DNA of 39,018 bases from the NCBI GenBank assembly GCA_900317825.1, contig ONIH01000019.1, positions 1-39,018 of the forward strand, read 5' to 3'. Source of the DNA: an uncultured Lachnospiraceae bacterium. GTDB taxonomy: Bacteria; Bacillota; Clostridia; Lachnospirales; Lachnospiraceae. The translations under genes were made by a program, and so were the position numbers. The notes beneath the pieces are model-generated. The model saw only the letters and a list, made by a program, of their open reading frames with translations, was not told the origin of the DNA and made no database searches. Shown here piece by piece: positions 8,170 through 15,937 of the stretch. How positions within the stretch are numbered: the stretch's first letter is position 1; every line of letters starts with the position of its first letter.

Positions 8170-9443
8170 TGGAACACAAGAATATAGTAGCTACTATCTA
8201 TATAAAAAACGGCAAGGCTGTAAAGAGTCCGGATGACTTATCAGATCCGCGGGACGTGATGCAGCTTGCGAACGGTTATAATGACAGCGGAGTAGATAAG
8301 ATTTTTCTTATAGACTTATCAGACGATGAAGCCGAGCATATGACAAATATGATGGCTATCAGGAACATAAACCGTTCTATCGACGTAAAGACTGCTGGCG
8401 GAGGAAATATCAAGCGATTAGATGACATCAAGCTGTTCTTCTATGCTGGCTGTCTTGAGGTCATTTTAAACGGCGGGAAGCCTGAGACGATAGATCTCGT
8501 AAAAGAGGCTGCCATCCGTTTTGGAAACGAGAGGATCCTGGTCTCAGTCGACAATGTAAACTTCGCTTTTAAGACCCGTGACTATATAAAGGACTGTGTG
8601 CATGAGCTTGTCCTTATGAGTCCGGAGCTTGCCAGCGGCATAGAGAATATCACGAGTATCCCATATATCCTGCGTCAGGATGAATACGATCTGGACAAGA
8701 TCACAGAGCTTATGAAGTCAGAGTCGATCCGTGGTATCTATGGAGACTTTATCGACAGTGATAATACTGATATCATGCAGCTTAAGTCGACTCTTTCCGA
8801 TCGCGGCATCATGATGGATAACTTCGAACCGAAGCTCCACTGGGAGGACTTAAAGACTAACAGTGACGGACTGGTCCCTGTCATCGCGCAGGACTACCAG
8901 ACCGGGCAGGTCTATATGCTTGCCTACATGAATGAAGAAGCATTTAACACGACTATCCGCATTGGAAAAATGACCTACTGGAGCCGGTCTCGTCAGGAAC
9001 TCTGGACAAAGGGTCTTACCTCAGGTCACATCCAGTATGTAAAGAGCCTTACGGCGGACTGTGACTATGATACGATCCTTGCTAAGATAAGCCAGGTCGG
9101 AGGCATAGCCTGTCACACCGGAGCACCATCGTGCTTCTTTAATAACATCATCCAGAAGGAGTATGTCGACCGTTCCCCTAGGAAGATCTTCGAGAATACT
9201 TTAAAGGAGATCATAAAGGAAAGAAATGAGGACTCAGCAGTAAAGGAGATCTTCGACCAGGGAATCGATGAGATCCTTAGAAAAATCGGAGAAGAGACTT
9301 CAGAAGTCATTATCGCAGGAAAGGATTCGAATAAGTCAGAGATAGTTCACGAGATCACTGACCTGATCTACAATCTGATGTTTTTGATGAGTGATAATGA
9401 GATCAGCTGGGATGATATAACCACAGAATTAGCAACCAGATAA
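8169..9443 (+). CDS. hisIE: Degenerate HisF/HisA-like barrel fused to HisI-HisE
   Basis: This 424-residue protein has three parts. Residues 1 to about 218 resemble the HisF/HisA barrel: VATIYIKNGKAVKS aligns with the family's CLDVKDGRVVKG start, and the first phosphate loop GGGN (77-80) remains. The first catalytic aspartate is replaced by Tyr11, and the C-terminal SGGAG-type phosphate loop is missing. Asp128 aligns with the second catalytic aspartate. Residues of about 220-330 are HisI (phosphoribosyl-AMP cyclohydrolase) with metal-site DCDYD and ACHTGAPSC. Residues of about 338-424 are HisE (phosphoribosyl-ATP pyrophosphatase) with GEETSEVIIAGKD and HEITDLIYNLM. The HisI and HisE parts look active. 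The barrel probably is not and may be structural or regulatory. Confidence 0.9.
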   Translation: MEHKNIVATIYIKNGKAVKSPDDLSDPRDVMQLANGYNDSGVDKIFLIDLSDDEAEHMTNMMAIRNINRSIDVKTAGGGNIKRLDDIKLFFYAGCLEVILNGGKPETIDLVKEAAIRFGNERILVSVDNVNFAFKTRDYIKDCVHELVLMSPELASGIENITSIPYILRQDEYDLDKITELMKSESIRGIYGDFIDSDNTDIMQLKSTLSDRGIMMDNFEPKLHWEDLKTNSDGLVPVIAQDYQTGQVYMLAYMNEEAFNTTIRIGKMTYWSRSRQELWTKGLTSGHIQYVKSLTADCDYDTILAKISQVGGIACHTGAPSCFFNNIIQKEYVDRSPRKIFENTLKEIIKERNEDSAVKEIFDQGIDEILRKIGEETSEVIIAGKDSNKSEIVHEITDLIYNLMFLMSDNEISWDDITTELATR

Positions 9444-9444
9444 T

Positions 9445-11313
9445 ATGAGACAGTTAGCATTAACAGACGATATCCTGATGCAGATCGAAGAACCTGGCAG
9501 GTATATCGGAAATGAAATAAACAGTACCGTAAAAGACAAGTCGCAGGTCGCCCTGCGATTTGCCTTTTGTTTTCCAGACGTATATGAGATAGGAATGAGC
9601 CATCTGGGAATCCAGATCCTCTATGAGATGTTCAATCGCAGAAGCGACGTCTGGTGCGAGAGAGTCTATTCGCCGTGGCCGGATCTCTCTGAGATAATGA
9701 AGGAGAGAAATATCCCTCTTTTTGCGCTGGAATCACAGGATCCGATAAAAGACTTTGACTTCTTAGGGATAACACTCCAGTATGAGATGTGCTATACGAA
9801 TATCCTGCAGGTATTAGATCTGTCGGGGATTCCTTTTCATGCCACAGAGCGTACAGACGATGATCCTCTCGTCATAGGCGGTGGACCGTGTGCGTATAAC
9901 CCGGAGCCTATAGCCCCGTTTTTCGACCTATTTTATATAGGTGAAGGAGAAAATGAGTACAACCGGCTCTTTGATCTGTATATCCAGATGAAAAAAGACG
10001 GTTCGTACTCGAGAAGAGCCTTTCTGCGTAAAGCCGCAGAAATCCCTGGGATCTATGTACCGGAGTTTTACGAGACAGAGTATAACACTGATGGTACGAT
10101 AAAGAGTTTCCACCCGACAGAGGAGAAAATCCCATCTGTGATAAGGCGCCAGGTAGATACAGATATGGACGATGCTCCGTATCCATCAAAGCCTATAATA
10201 CCTTATGTGAGAGCCACTCAGGACAGGGTAGTCCTCGAGGTGATGCGTGGCTGCATCAGAGGCTGCCGGTTCTGTCAGGCCGGAATGGTGTACCGCCCAT
10301 GCCGGCAGAAATCTATCGACGTACTGAAAAAATACGCCGTAGAAATGCTTGAAAATACTGGCTACGATGAGATTTCATTAAGTTCTCTTTCTACGAGTGA
10401 CTATGAAAAGCTACCGGAATTTATCGATTTTCTTATAGAAGAATGCGAGAAGAGAAAGATAAATATCACTCTGCCTTCACTGCGTATAGACGCTTTTTCA
10501 CTTGACGTCATGAGCAAGGTCCAGGATATAAAAAAGAGCTCGCTGACCTTTGCTCCGGAGGCCGGAAGCCAGAGGATGAGAGATGTCATAAATAAGGGAC
10601 TTACTGTAGACGACATAATGAACGGAGCCAGGGAAGCCTTCCTCGGAGGCTGGAAGAAGGTGAAGCTCTACTTTATGCTTGGCCTTCCGACAGAGACGGA
10701 AGAGGATATGGAGGCTATTCCAGACTTAGCACAGGACATAGCGCATCTCTATTATGATACGCTTCCGGATAAAGCTACGAGAGGCGGCAGATGTCAGATC
10801 ACTATATCGACATCTTTCTTTGTGCCGAAGCCTTTTACACCTTTCCAGTGGGCGAGGATGTACCCGCCGGAGGAGTATCTGCGCAGGGCTTCTGTGGTAA
10901 ATCACAGGATGAAGGATGAGCCCAACCACAAGTGCCTGTCGTATCAGTGGCACGAGGCAAAGACTACAGTGCTCGAGGGCATTTTTGCGAGGGGAGACAG
11001 AAGAGTGGCTCGTGTCATAGAATATGCCTATACTCACGGCTGTTACTTCGATGCCTGGAACGAGTATTTCAAGCCTGAAGTCTGGGACGAGGCTTTTAGC
11101 ACCTGCGGAGTGGACCCGGATTTTTATACGATGAGAGAGCGTGACATATCGGAAATTCTGCCATGGGATTTCATAGATACCGGGATCACCAGACGTTTCC
11201 TGGAAAACGAGTGGAAGCGGGCTGTGACAGATCAGGCTGTCACACCGAACTGCCGTGAGAAGTGCTCGGGGTGTGGCTGTACACAGTTTAAGACAGGAGT
11301 ATGCGTTAGATAG
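9445..11313 (+). CDS. B12-binding-domain radical SAM protein (TIGR03960-like)
   Basis: The 622-residue protein begins with a cobalamin-binding-like region (FPDVYEIGMSHLGIQILYEMF; VIGGGPCAYNPEPIAPFFD). A radical SAM domain follows, with the cluster motif Cx3Cx2C as RGCIRGCRFC at residues 270-277. A distinct cysteine-rich C-terminus (NCREKCSGCGC) ends it. It matches the TIGR03960 family as I know it, which is usually next to or fused with a DUF2344 protein, found here immediately downstream. The substrate is unknown. Neighbours in this and related genomes are RNase E/G and ribosomal proteins L21/L27. It starts one base after the hisIE-fusion stop without a clear Shine-Dalgarno, so it may depend on upstream translation. 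Confidence 0.88.
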   Translation: MRQLALTDDILMQIEEPGRYIGNEINSTVKDKSQVALRFAFCFPDVYEIGMSHLGIQILYEMFNRRSDVWCERVYSPWPDLSEIMKERNIPLFALESQDPIKDFDFLGITLQYEMCYTNILQVLDLSGIPFHATERTDDDPLVIGGGPCAYNPEPIAPFFDLFYIGEGENEYNRLFDLYIQMKKDGSYSRRAFLRKAAEIPGIYVPEFYETEYNTDGTIKSFHPTEEKIPSVIRRQVDTDMDDAPYPSKPIIPYVRATQDRVVLEVMRGCIRGCRFCQAGMVYRPCRQKSIDVLKKYAVEMLENTGYDEISLSSLSTSDYEKLPEFIDFLIEECEKRKINITLPSLRIDAFSLDVMSKVQDIKKSSLTFAPEAGSQRMRDVINKGLTVDDIMNGAREAFLGGWKKVKLYFMLGLPTETEEDMEAIPDLAQDIAHLYYDTLPDKATRGGRCQITISTSFFVPKPFTPFQWARMYPPEEYLRRASVVNHRMKDEPNHKCLSYQWHEAKTTVLEGIFARGDRRVARVIEYAYTHGCYFDAWNEYFKPEVWDEAFSTCGVDPDFYTMRERDISEILPWDFIDTGITRRFLENEWKRAVTDQAVTPNCREKCSGCGCTQFKTGVCVR

Positions 11314-11314
11314 A

Positions 11315-12082
11315 ATGGATATAAGAGTACGTTTTAGCAAATACGGCCCGATAAAATATGTCGGACATTTAGACCTTATGAGATATTTTCAGAAGGCTTT
11401 GCGGAGGAGCAATCTTTCGGTATCTTTTTCAAAGGGATTTTCACCTCATCCTATAATGTCTTTTGCCTCACCGCTCGGAGTCGGAATCACGAGTGAGGGT
11501 GAATACATGGATTTTTCTCTTGATGAGAATATCACGCCTGAAGAGATAAAGGATGCGCTTAATGAACAAATGGCAGACGGAGTAGAGATACTGTCCGCGA
11601 CAGAGAGACAGTCTACAAAAAAGGCGATGGCAGAGCTCTATGGCGCCTCATATATGGTGTATTTTAAGAGAACCGACGCGTCATTTACGCCAGATACAGC
11701 GGCTCTAAGAAAAGCGGTGGATGATAAGGTAAAAAACGCTTCTTCTTTAGTCGTTACCAAAAAGACAAAGAAGAGCGAAAGAAAAGTCGACCTGCTCCCG
11801 CTGATCTATGAGATGGAAGTGCTTGAAAGATTTCCGGAGGATAAGCGGGATCACTATATACCGGACTGGCGGCATAACGGATTTCTGCTCTCAGAAAATG
11901 ATCCGGCTTTCTACATGAAGGTCTGTGCCAGAAGTTCAGATAACTTAAAACCAGAGCTTCTGATGAACGCAGTTTTTAACACAGCCGGAACTGAAGACTT
12001 ATTTACGATAGGAATCCACAGGCTAGATATGTTCGCGCAGGCTGAAGGCGGAAGTCTTATACCTCTGGGAGATGTGTCATGA
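11315..12082 (+). CDS. Radical-SAM-linked DUF2344 protein (TIGR03936-like)
   Basis: This protein starts MDIRVRFSKYGPIKYVGHLDLMRYFQKALRR, the characteristic opening of the DUF2344/TIGR03936 family. FSKGFSPHPIMSFASPLGVGITSEGEYMD follows, also characteristic. In other genomes the domain is the C-terminal part of a B12 radical SAM protein; here it is a separate 255-residue protein one base after that gene. No catalytic role is established. It may present the substrate or RNA to the partner. I chose the ATG at 11315 because homologous sequence begins there; the reading frame stays open to 11255. Confidence 0.85.
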   Translation: MDIRVRFSKYGPIKYVGHLDLMRYFQKALRRSNLSVSFSKGFSPHPIMSFASPLGVGITSEGEYMDFSLDENITPEEIKDALNEQMADGVEILSATERQSTKKAMAELYGASYMVYFKRTDASFTPDTAALRKAVDDKVKNASSLVVTKKTKKSERKVDLLPLIYEMEVLERFPEDKRDHYIPDWRHNGFLLSENDPAFYMKVCARSSDNLKPELLMNAVFNTAGTEDLFTIGIHRLDMFAQAEGGSLIPLGDVS

Positions 12083-13272
12083 CAGAGTGTTTTTTAGTCT
12101 ACGACCATTATCTGATACATGACCGGGACTTCATGGTCCTTGCCTGTTTCAGGCAAAATGACCGGAAGCTCCTCTATATCAGGTACTCTGACGCAGAAAA
12201 GACTTCTATCGTCGGAAATGTATACGCTGCCAGGATTGAAAAAAAAGTGTCCGGAGTCGGCTTATTTCTGGTGATCCCTGGAGACATTCATGTATTTGTA
12301 AGAGAAAAGAACTGTCACGATCCTTTTTATATAAAAAGGCAGAGTACCAGAAAAGAACTCTGTGAAGGCGACCTGGTGTTAGTCCAGATAGAAAAGGATT
12401 CCATCAAGACTAAAGAACCGGAAGGCACTTTTACAGTTTCCATAAAGACGCCGGATTTTCTGATCACGAGACCAGGGAATGGCATTCATTTTTCAAAGAA
12501 ACTCTCAGCGGTAAAGAAAGAGGAGTTTTCAAGGCTGGCAGCCGATGACTGTGCTCTTCTTATAAGGACAGCAGCCTCTGAAAAAAACGCAGAGGAGCTT
12601 TCTTCTGAGATAAAAAACGCAGAAAAAAAGCTTTCAGAAATTTTTTCAGAAGGGAAAAATCATACCGGACCGGCTCTCGTCGCAGAAAATGATGATCTCT
12701 TAAACAGGCTTCTAACATCATTTCCGTTTGCAGCAAATGACCTGACTGTTACGGAGATAAAGACAAGCGACAGAGTGCTCTTTGAGAGGCTCGGAGACTA
12801 TGGCAGCCTCTACACTGATGAGGGACTTTCGCTATTAGACCTATACCGGATCAGAACTGTGACTGAGAATCTGCTTAAGAAGACTGTCTGGCTTAAAAGC
12901 GGCTCAAATATAGTGACAGAGCAGACCGAAGCGCTTACCGTAATAGATGTAAACAGCGCGAAGTCTAAAAAGTCCTCTCCTGTTACAGTGAACAGAGAGG
13001 CGGCAGAAGCCATAATGGACCAGATAAGGCTCAGGAATATTTCAGGCATTATAGTCATAGATTTTATGAAGATGCATTCAGAGGATGAGAAGCATCAGAT
13101 CATATCCCTTATGAAGACGCTCGGAAAAGCAGACTTTGCCAGGATAACAGTCGAAGACTTCACAAAGCTCGGTCTTCTTGAGATGACTAGAGAGAAAATT
13201 TTTCCATCGGTAAGTCAGACCTTGACAGGGCATATGAATTATGGTAATATAGCAAACGTTGACGCCCAGTGA
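12079..13272 (+). CDS. Ribonuclease E/G-family protein, short form
   Basis: RNase E/G enzymes cut single-stranded RNA during rRNA maturation and mRNA decay. This 397-residue protein keeps the two catalytic aspartate motifs of the DNase I-like core: LTVIDVNSAK and GIIVIDFMKM. It also keeps the GNVYAARIEKKVSGVGLFLV element of the S1-like region. The S1 region is divergent, and no CPxC zinc-link motif is present, so it may not form the RNase E/G tetramer. It overlaps the DUF2344 gene by four bases and leads into the rplU leader. It is about 90 residues shorter than E. coli RNase G. Confidence 0.82.
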   Translation: MTECFLVYDHYLIHDRDFMVLACFRQNDRKLLYIRYSDAEKTSIVGNVYAARIEKKVSGVGLFLVIPGDIHVFVREKNCHDPFYIKRQSTRKELCEGDLVLVQIEKDSIKTKEPEGTFTVSIKTPDFLITRPGNGIHFSKKLSAVKKEEFSRLAADDCALLIRTAASEKNAEELSSEIKNAEKKLSEIFSEGKNHTGPALVAENDDLLNRLLTSFPFAANDLTVTEIKTSDRVLFERLGDYGSLYTDEGLSLLDLYRIRTVTENLLKKTVWLKSGSNIVTEQTEALTVIDVNSAKSKKSSPVTVNREAAEAIMDQIRLRNISGIIVIDFMKMHSEDEKHQIISLMKTLGKADFARITVEDFTKLGLLEMTREKIFPSVSQTLTGHMNYGNIANVDAQ

Positions 13273-13351
13273 GGTAGGTGAAGTCTGTCACAATGGCAGC
13301 ACCGAATCTGGCGGAGGGAACAAATAGTTTCATTAGTACAGGAGGTTTAGA
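13273..13351 (+). ncRNA. Candidate L21 leader (5' regulatory region of rplU)
   Basis: The 79 bases between the RNase stop and rplU contain a folded element. GGTG (13277-13280) pairs with CACC (13300-13303), and CTGTCA (13285-13290) pairs with TGGCAG (13294-13299) around a CAA loop. An AAGT bulge separates the two helices. A GGCGGAGGGA segment follows, then the rplU ribosome-binding site AGGAGG. Position and composition fit the known L21 leader class of Bacillota, in which L21 is thought to control its own operon. I could not run a covariance model. Confidence 0.55.
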
Positions 13352-13660
13352 ATGTACGCAGTTATCGCAACAGGTGGAAAGCAGTATAAGGTTTCCGAAG
13401 GAGACGTTATCAGAGTCGAGAAGCTCGGAAAGAACGAGGGAGACAAGGTATCATTTGATCAGGTTCTTCTCGTTGGCGGAGATGAGACAAAGGTCGGAAA
13501 TCCTACAGTAAGCGGAGCTTCTGTTGATGCTTCAGTAGTAAAGGAAGCCAGAGCAAAGAAGGTCATTGTTTACAAGTATAAGCCAAAGACAGGCTATCAT
13601 AAGAAGAACGGACATCGTCAGTCTTACACAGAGGTAAAGATCGAGAAGATCAACGCTTAA
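13352..13660 (+). CDS. rplU: 50S ribosomal protein L21
   Basis: L21 is a 102-residue large-subunit protein that binds 23S rRNA. It is recognised by [25 protein letters not shown] and by the C-terminal [30 protein letters not shown]. It heads the conserved rplU-prp-rpmA trio. An AGGAGG precedes the ATG by six bases. The stop overlaps the prp start by one base (TAATG). Confidence 0.98.
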   Translation: MYAVIATGGKQYKVSEGDVIRVEKLGKNEGDKVSFDQVLLVGGDETKVGNPTVSGASVDASVVKEARAKKVIVYKYKPKTGYHKKNGHRQSYTEVKIEKINA

Positions 13661-13983
13661 TGATCCGCGTCACTGTCATAGAGAATGGCGATACATATAA
13701 AAGCATTGAATCGAAAGGGCACGCAGATTTTTCTGCTTTTGGGAAAGACATCGTGTGTGCGGCAGCTTCAGTCCTTATCATAAATACCTTAAACGGCATA
13801 GACCAGTTTTCTGATACGAAAATGGATGTGACGTCAGAGGAAAGCGGCTATCTGAAAGCAGTATTTCCAGACGGGTGCGATGAGAAGGCACAGGTGCTTC
13901 TGGATTCGATGGTTTTAGGACTTACACAGATAGAAAAACAGTACGGAAAGAGATATCTTTCCATAGATATTCAGGAGGAATAA
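13660..13983 (+). CDS. prp: Ribosomal-processing cysteine protease Prp
   Basis: Prp removes the N-terminal extension of ribosomal protein L27, a step that is essential in Bacillota having this extension. The 107-residue protein shows the catalytic dyad: His21 in [12 protein letters not shown] and Cys33 in [11 protein letters not shown]. Its position between rplU and rpmA is diagnostic. The substrate extension is visible in the neighbouring rpmA product. Continuous spacing indicates a single operon. Confidence 0.96.
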   Translation: MIRVTVIENGDTYKSIESKGHADFSAFGKDIVCAAASVLIINTLNGIDQFSDTKMDVTSEESGYLKAVFPDGCDEKAQVLLDSMVLGLTQIEKQYGKRYLSIDIQEE

Positions 13984-13984
13984 T

Positions 13985-14269
13985 ATGTTAGAGTTAAATC
14001 TTCAGTTTTTCGCTCATAAAAAGGGAATGGGATCAACCAAGAACGGTCGTGATTCTGAATCAAAGAGATTAGGCGCCAAGAGAGCTGACGGACAGTTCGT
14101 TAAGGCTGGAAATATCATCTACAGACAGCGTGGAACCAGGATCCATCCGGGAACAAACGTTATGAAGGGTGGAGACGATACTCTCTTCGCTACACAGGAC
14201 GGTATCCTTCGTTTCGAGCGTAAGGGCAGAGACAAGAAGGTAGCAAGCGTTTACCCTGTAGCAGAGTAA
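13985..14269 (+). CDS. rpmA: 50S ribosomal protein L27 with Prp-cleavable N-terminus
   Basis: L27 sits at the peptidyl transferase centre. The 94-residue product begins [21 protein letters not shown]. The extension up to LNLQFF matches the Prp recognition sequence, with cleavage expected between Phe9 and Ala10 to expose the mature AHKKG end. [17 protein letters not shown] and [13 protein letters not shown] are standard L27 motifs. AGGAGG precedes the ATG by six bases. A terminator follows 20 bases after the stop. Confidence 0.98.
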   Translation: MLELNLQFFAHKKGMGSTKNGRDSESKRLGAKRADGQFVKAGNIIYRQRGTRIHPGTNVMKGGDDTLFATQDGILRFERKGRDKKVASVYPVAE

Positions 14270-14288
14270 TCTATCATTTTGACCACAG

Positions 14289-14330
14289 AGCCTGATCCTG
14301 CTTTTTATAGTGAGATCAGGCTTTTTCTTT
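14289..14330 (+). terminator. Intrinsic terminator between rpmA and obg
   Basis: AGCCTGATC (14289-14297) pairs perfectly with GATCAGGCT (14314-14322) across a 16-base loop. It is followed by TTTTTCTTT. The obg ribosome-binding site begins only a few bases later, so obg must rely on readthrough or a distant promoter. Confidence 0.8.
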
Positions 14331-14347
14331 TAATAGGAGGGATTTTT

Positions 14348-15622
14348 ATGTTTGCAGACCGTGCAAGGATAATCATTCAGTCAGGGAAGGGCGGAAACGG
14401 TCATATCAGTTTCAGGCGTGAGAAATACGTTCCGGCCGGCGGACCTGACGGGGGAGACGGAGGTCGCGGCGGAGACATTATTTTTGAAGTATCGGATCAG
14501 GTGAATAACCTGTCTGACTACAGGATGAGAAGAAAATTCGCTGCCACTAACGGTGAAGAAGGCGGAAAGAAGAAATGTCATGGCAAGGACGGACAGGACT
14601 TAGTCCTCAAAGTCCCGGCTGGAACTGTAATAAAGGAAGCCCAGACCGGTCAGGTCATCTGTGACATGAGCGGAGATAATAAGCGGGTCGTGATCTTAAA
14701 GGGCGGCAAGGGCGGCCTCGGCAATATGCACTTTGCTACCTCTACGATGCAGGCTCCGAAATACGCAAAGCCGGGCGGAGAGGCAAAGAGCCTCGAAGTG
14801 ATCCTTGAGCTTAAGCTGTTAGCAGACGTGGGACTGGTAGGATACCCGAACGCCGGAAAGTCGACACTTCTTTCAAGACTCTCAAACGCAAAGCCTGAGA
14901 TAGCAAACTACCCGTTTACTACGCTAAATCCGATTCTCGGGGTAGTAGACCTTCCTGGCGGAGGCAGCTTTGTGATGGCCGATATCCCTGGTATCATCGA
15001 GGGCGCTTCGGAGGGAGTAGGCTTGGGCCTTGAATTCCTGCGACACATAGAGAGATGTAAGGTCTTAGTACATATGGTGGATATCTCGGGAGTCGAGAGA
15101 GAAGACCCTATAGAAGACATAAAGGCTATAAATCTTGAGCTTGCCACCTATAACAAAAAGCTTCTCGACAAGCCTATCATCATAGCATGTAACAAAGCTG
15201 ACACGAGACCTGACGATGCCGAAGAGATCAGACAGAAGGTCGAAGACACTTTTCACAGGAAGACCTTCCTGATCTCCGCGGTTTCAGGACAGGGCGTAAA
15301 GGAGCTATTAGGCGAGATAGTAAAAGAATTAGACGAGTACAAGGACGAGACTGTCGTTTACGAGTCGAACTTCAACCCCGATGAATTTTTCAAGGAGGAC
15401 GATTCTTTTACGGTCGAGCTGAACAGTGACGGAGAATACGAAGTCACGGGGCCGAAGGTTGAGAAGATGCTCGGATTTACGAATCTAGACTCAGAGAAGG
15501 GCTTTGCGTTCTTCCAGAAGTTCTTAAAGGAACAGGGAATCCTTAAAAAGCTCGAGGACATGGGAATCCAGGACGGAGATACAGTAAAGGTCTATGACCT
15601 GGAGTTTGAGTATTATAAATGA
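14348..15622 (+). CDS. obg: GTPase Obg
   Basis: Obg is an essential GTPase involved in 50S assembly and stress responses. The 424-residue protein has the glycine-rich Obg fold at the start (MFADRARIIIQSGKGGNG; PAGGPDGGDGGRGGD). The G domain follows, with GYPNAGKSTLLSRLSNAKP (P-loop), DIPGIIEGASEGVGLG (G3) and NKAD (G4). A C-terminal OCT domain of about 70 residues ends it. The ATG at 14348 is chosen because GGAGGG precedes it and family homology starts there; the frame extends upstream to 14279 through the terminator. Confidence 0.97.
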   Translation: MFADRARIIIQSGKGGNGHISFRREKYVPAGGPDGGDGGRGGDIIFEVSDQVNNLSDYRMRRKFAATNGEEGGKKKCHGKDGQDLVLKVPAGTVIKEAQTGQVICDMSGDNKRVVILKGGKGGLGNMHFATSTMQAPKYAKPGGEAKSLEVILELKLLADVGLVGYPNAGKSTLLSRLSNAKPEIANYPFTTLNPILGVVDLPGGGSFVMADIPGIIEGASEGVGLGLEFLRHIERCKVLVHMVDISGVEREDPIEDIKAINLELATYNKKLLDKPIIIACNKADTRPDDAEEIRQKVEDTFHRKTFLISAVSGQGVKELLGEIVKELDEYKDETVVYESNFNPDEFFKEDDSFTVELNSDGEYEVTGPKVEKMLGFTNLDSEKGFAFFQKFLKEQGILKKLEDMGIQDGDTVKVYDLEFEYYK

Positions 15623-15637
15623 TCACGGAGTAGGTTT

Positions 15638-15937
15638 ATGAGTTTGGAATTAAAAAATAAACAGAGAGCTTATCTGTCAGGTCTTGCCGCAAAGATTCAG
15701 CCTATTTTTCAGGTAGGAAAAAGTGATGTGACTCCTGAGATAGTCGACGCTATAGACGAAGCTCTCGAGAAAAGAGAGCTGATAAAGGTCTCAGTATTAA
15801 AGAACTGTATGGATACACCGGCGAATGTAGCAGATACGCTCGCAGGCAGGACTAAGTCCAATGTCGTTCGTGTGATCGGAAGAAAAATAGTTCTCTACAG
15901 ACCGGCTAAAAAGCCTGTCATCGAGCTGCCGAAATGA
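15638..15937 (+). CDS. yhbY: YhbY-family ribosome assembly RNA-binding protein
   Basis: This 99-residue protein has a single CRM (CRS1-YhbY) domain. It starts LKNKQRAYLSGLAAKIQPIFQVGKSDVTPEIV and contains LIKVSVLKNC and GRKIVLYRP. Family members associate with pre-50S particles. It lies between obg and nadD, as in many Bacillota. Its stop overlaps the nadD start by four bases. Confidence 0.94.
   Translation: MSLELKNKQRAYLSGLAAKIQPIFQVGKSDVTPEIVDAIDEALEKRELIKVSVLKNCMDTPANVADTLAGRTKSNVVRVIGRKIVLYRPAKKPVIELPK

Noticed and set aside
10726-11340. 204-codon minus-strand frame opposite the radical SAM gene
   Set aside because: It is a shadow of a well-supported gene, with no motif or ribosome-binding site.
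13278-13511. Open frame across the rplU leader and start
   Set aside because: It is out of frame with rplU, overlaps it heavily and encodes no recognisable protein; the leader structure explains the region better.
14279-14347. Upstream extension of obg
   Set aside because: It runs through the rpmA terminator and has no Obg homology; GGAGGG marks the ATG at 14348.
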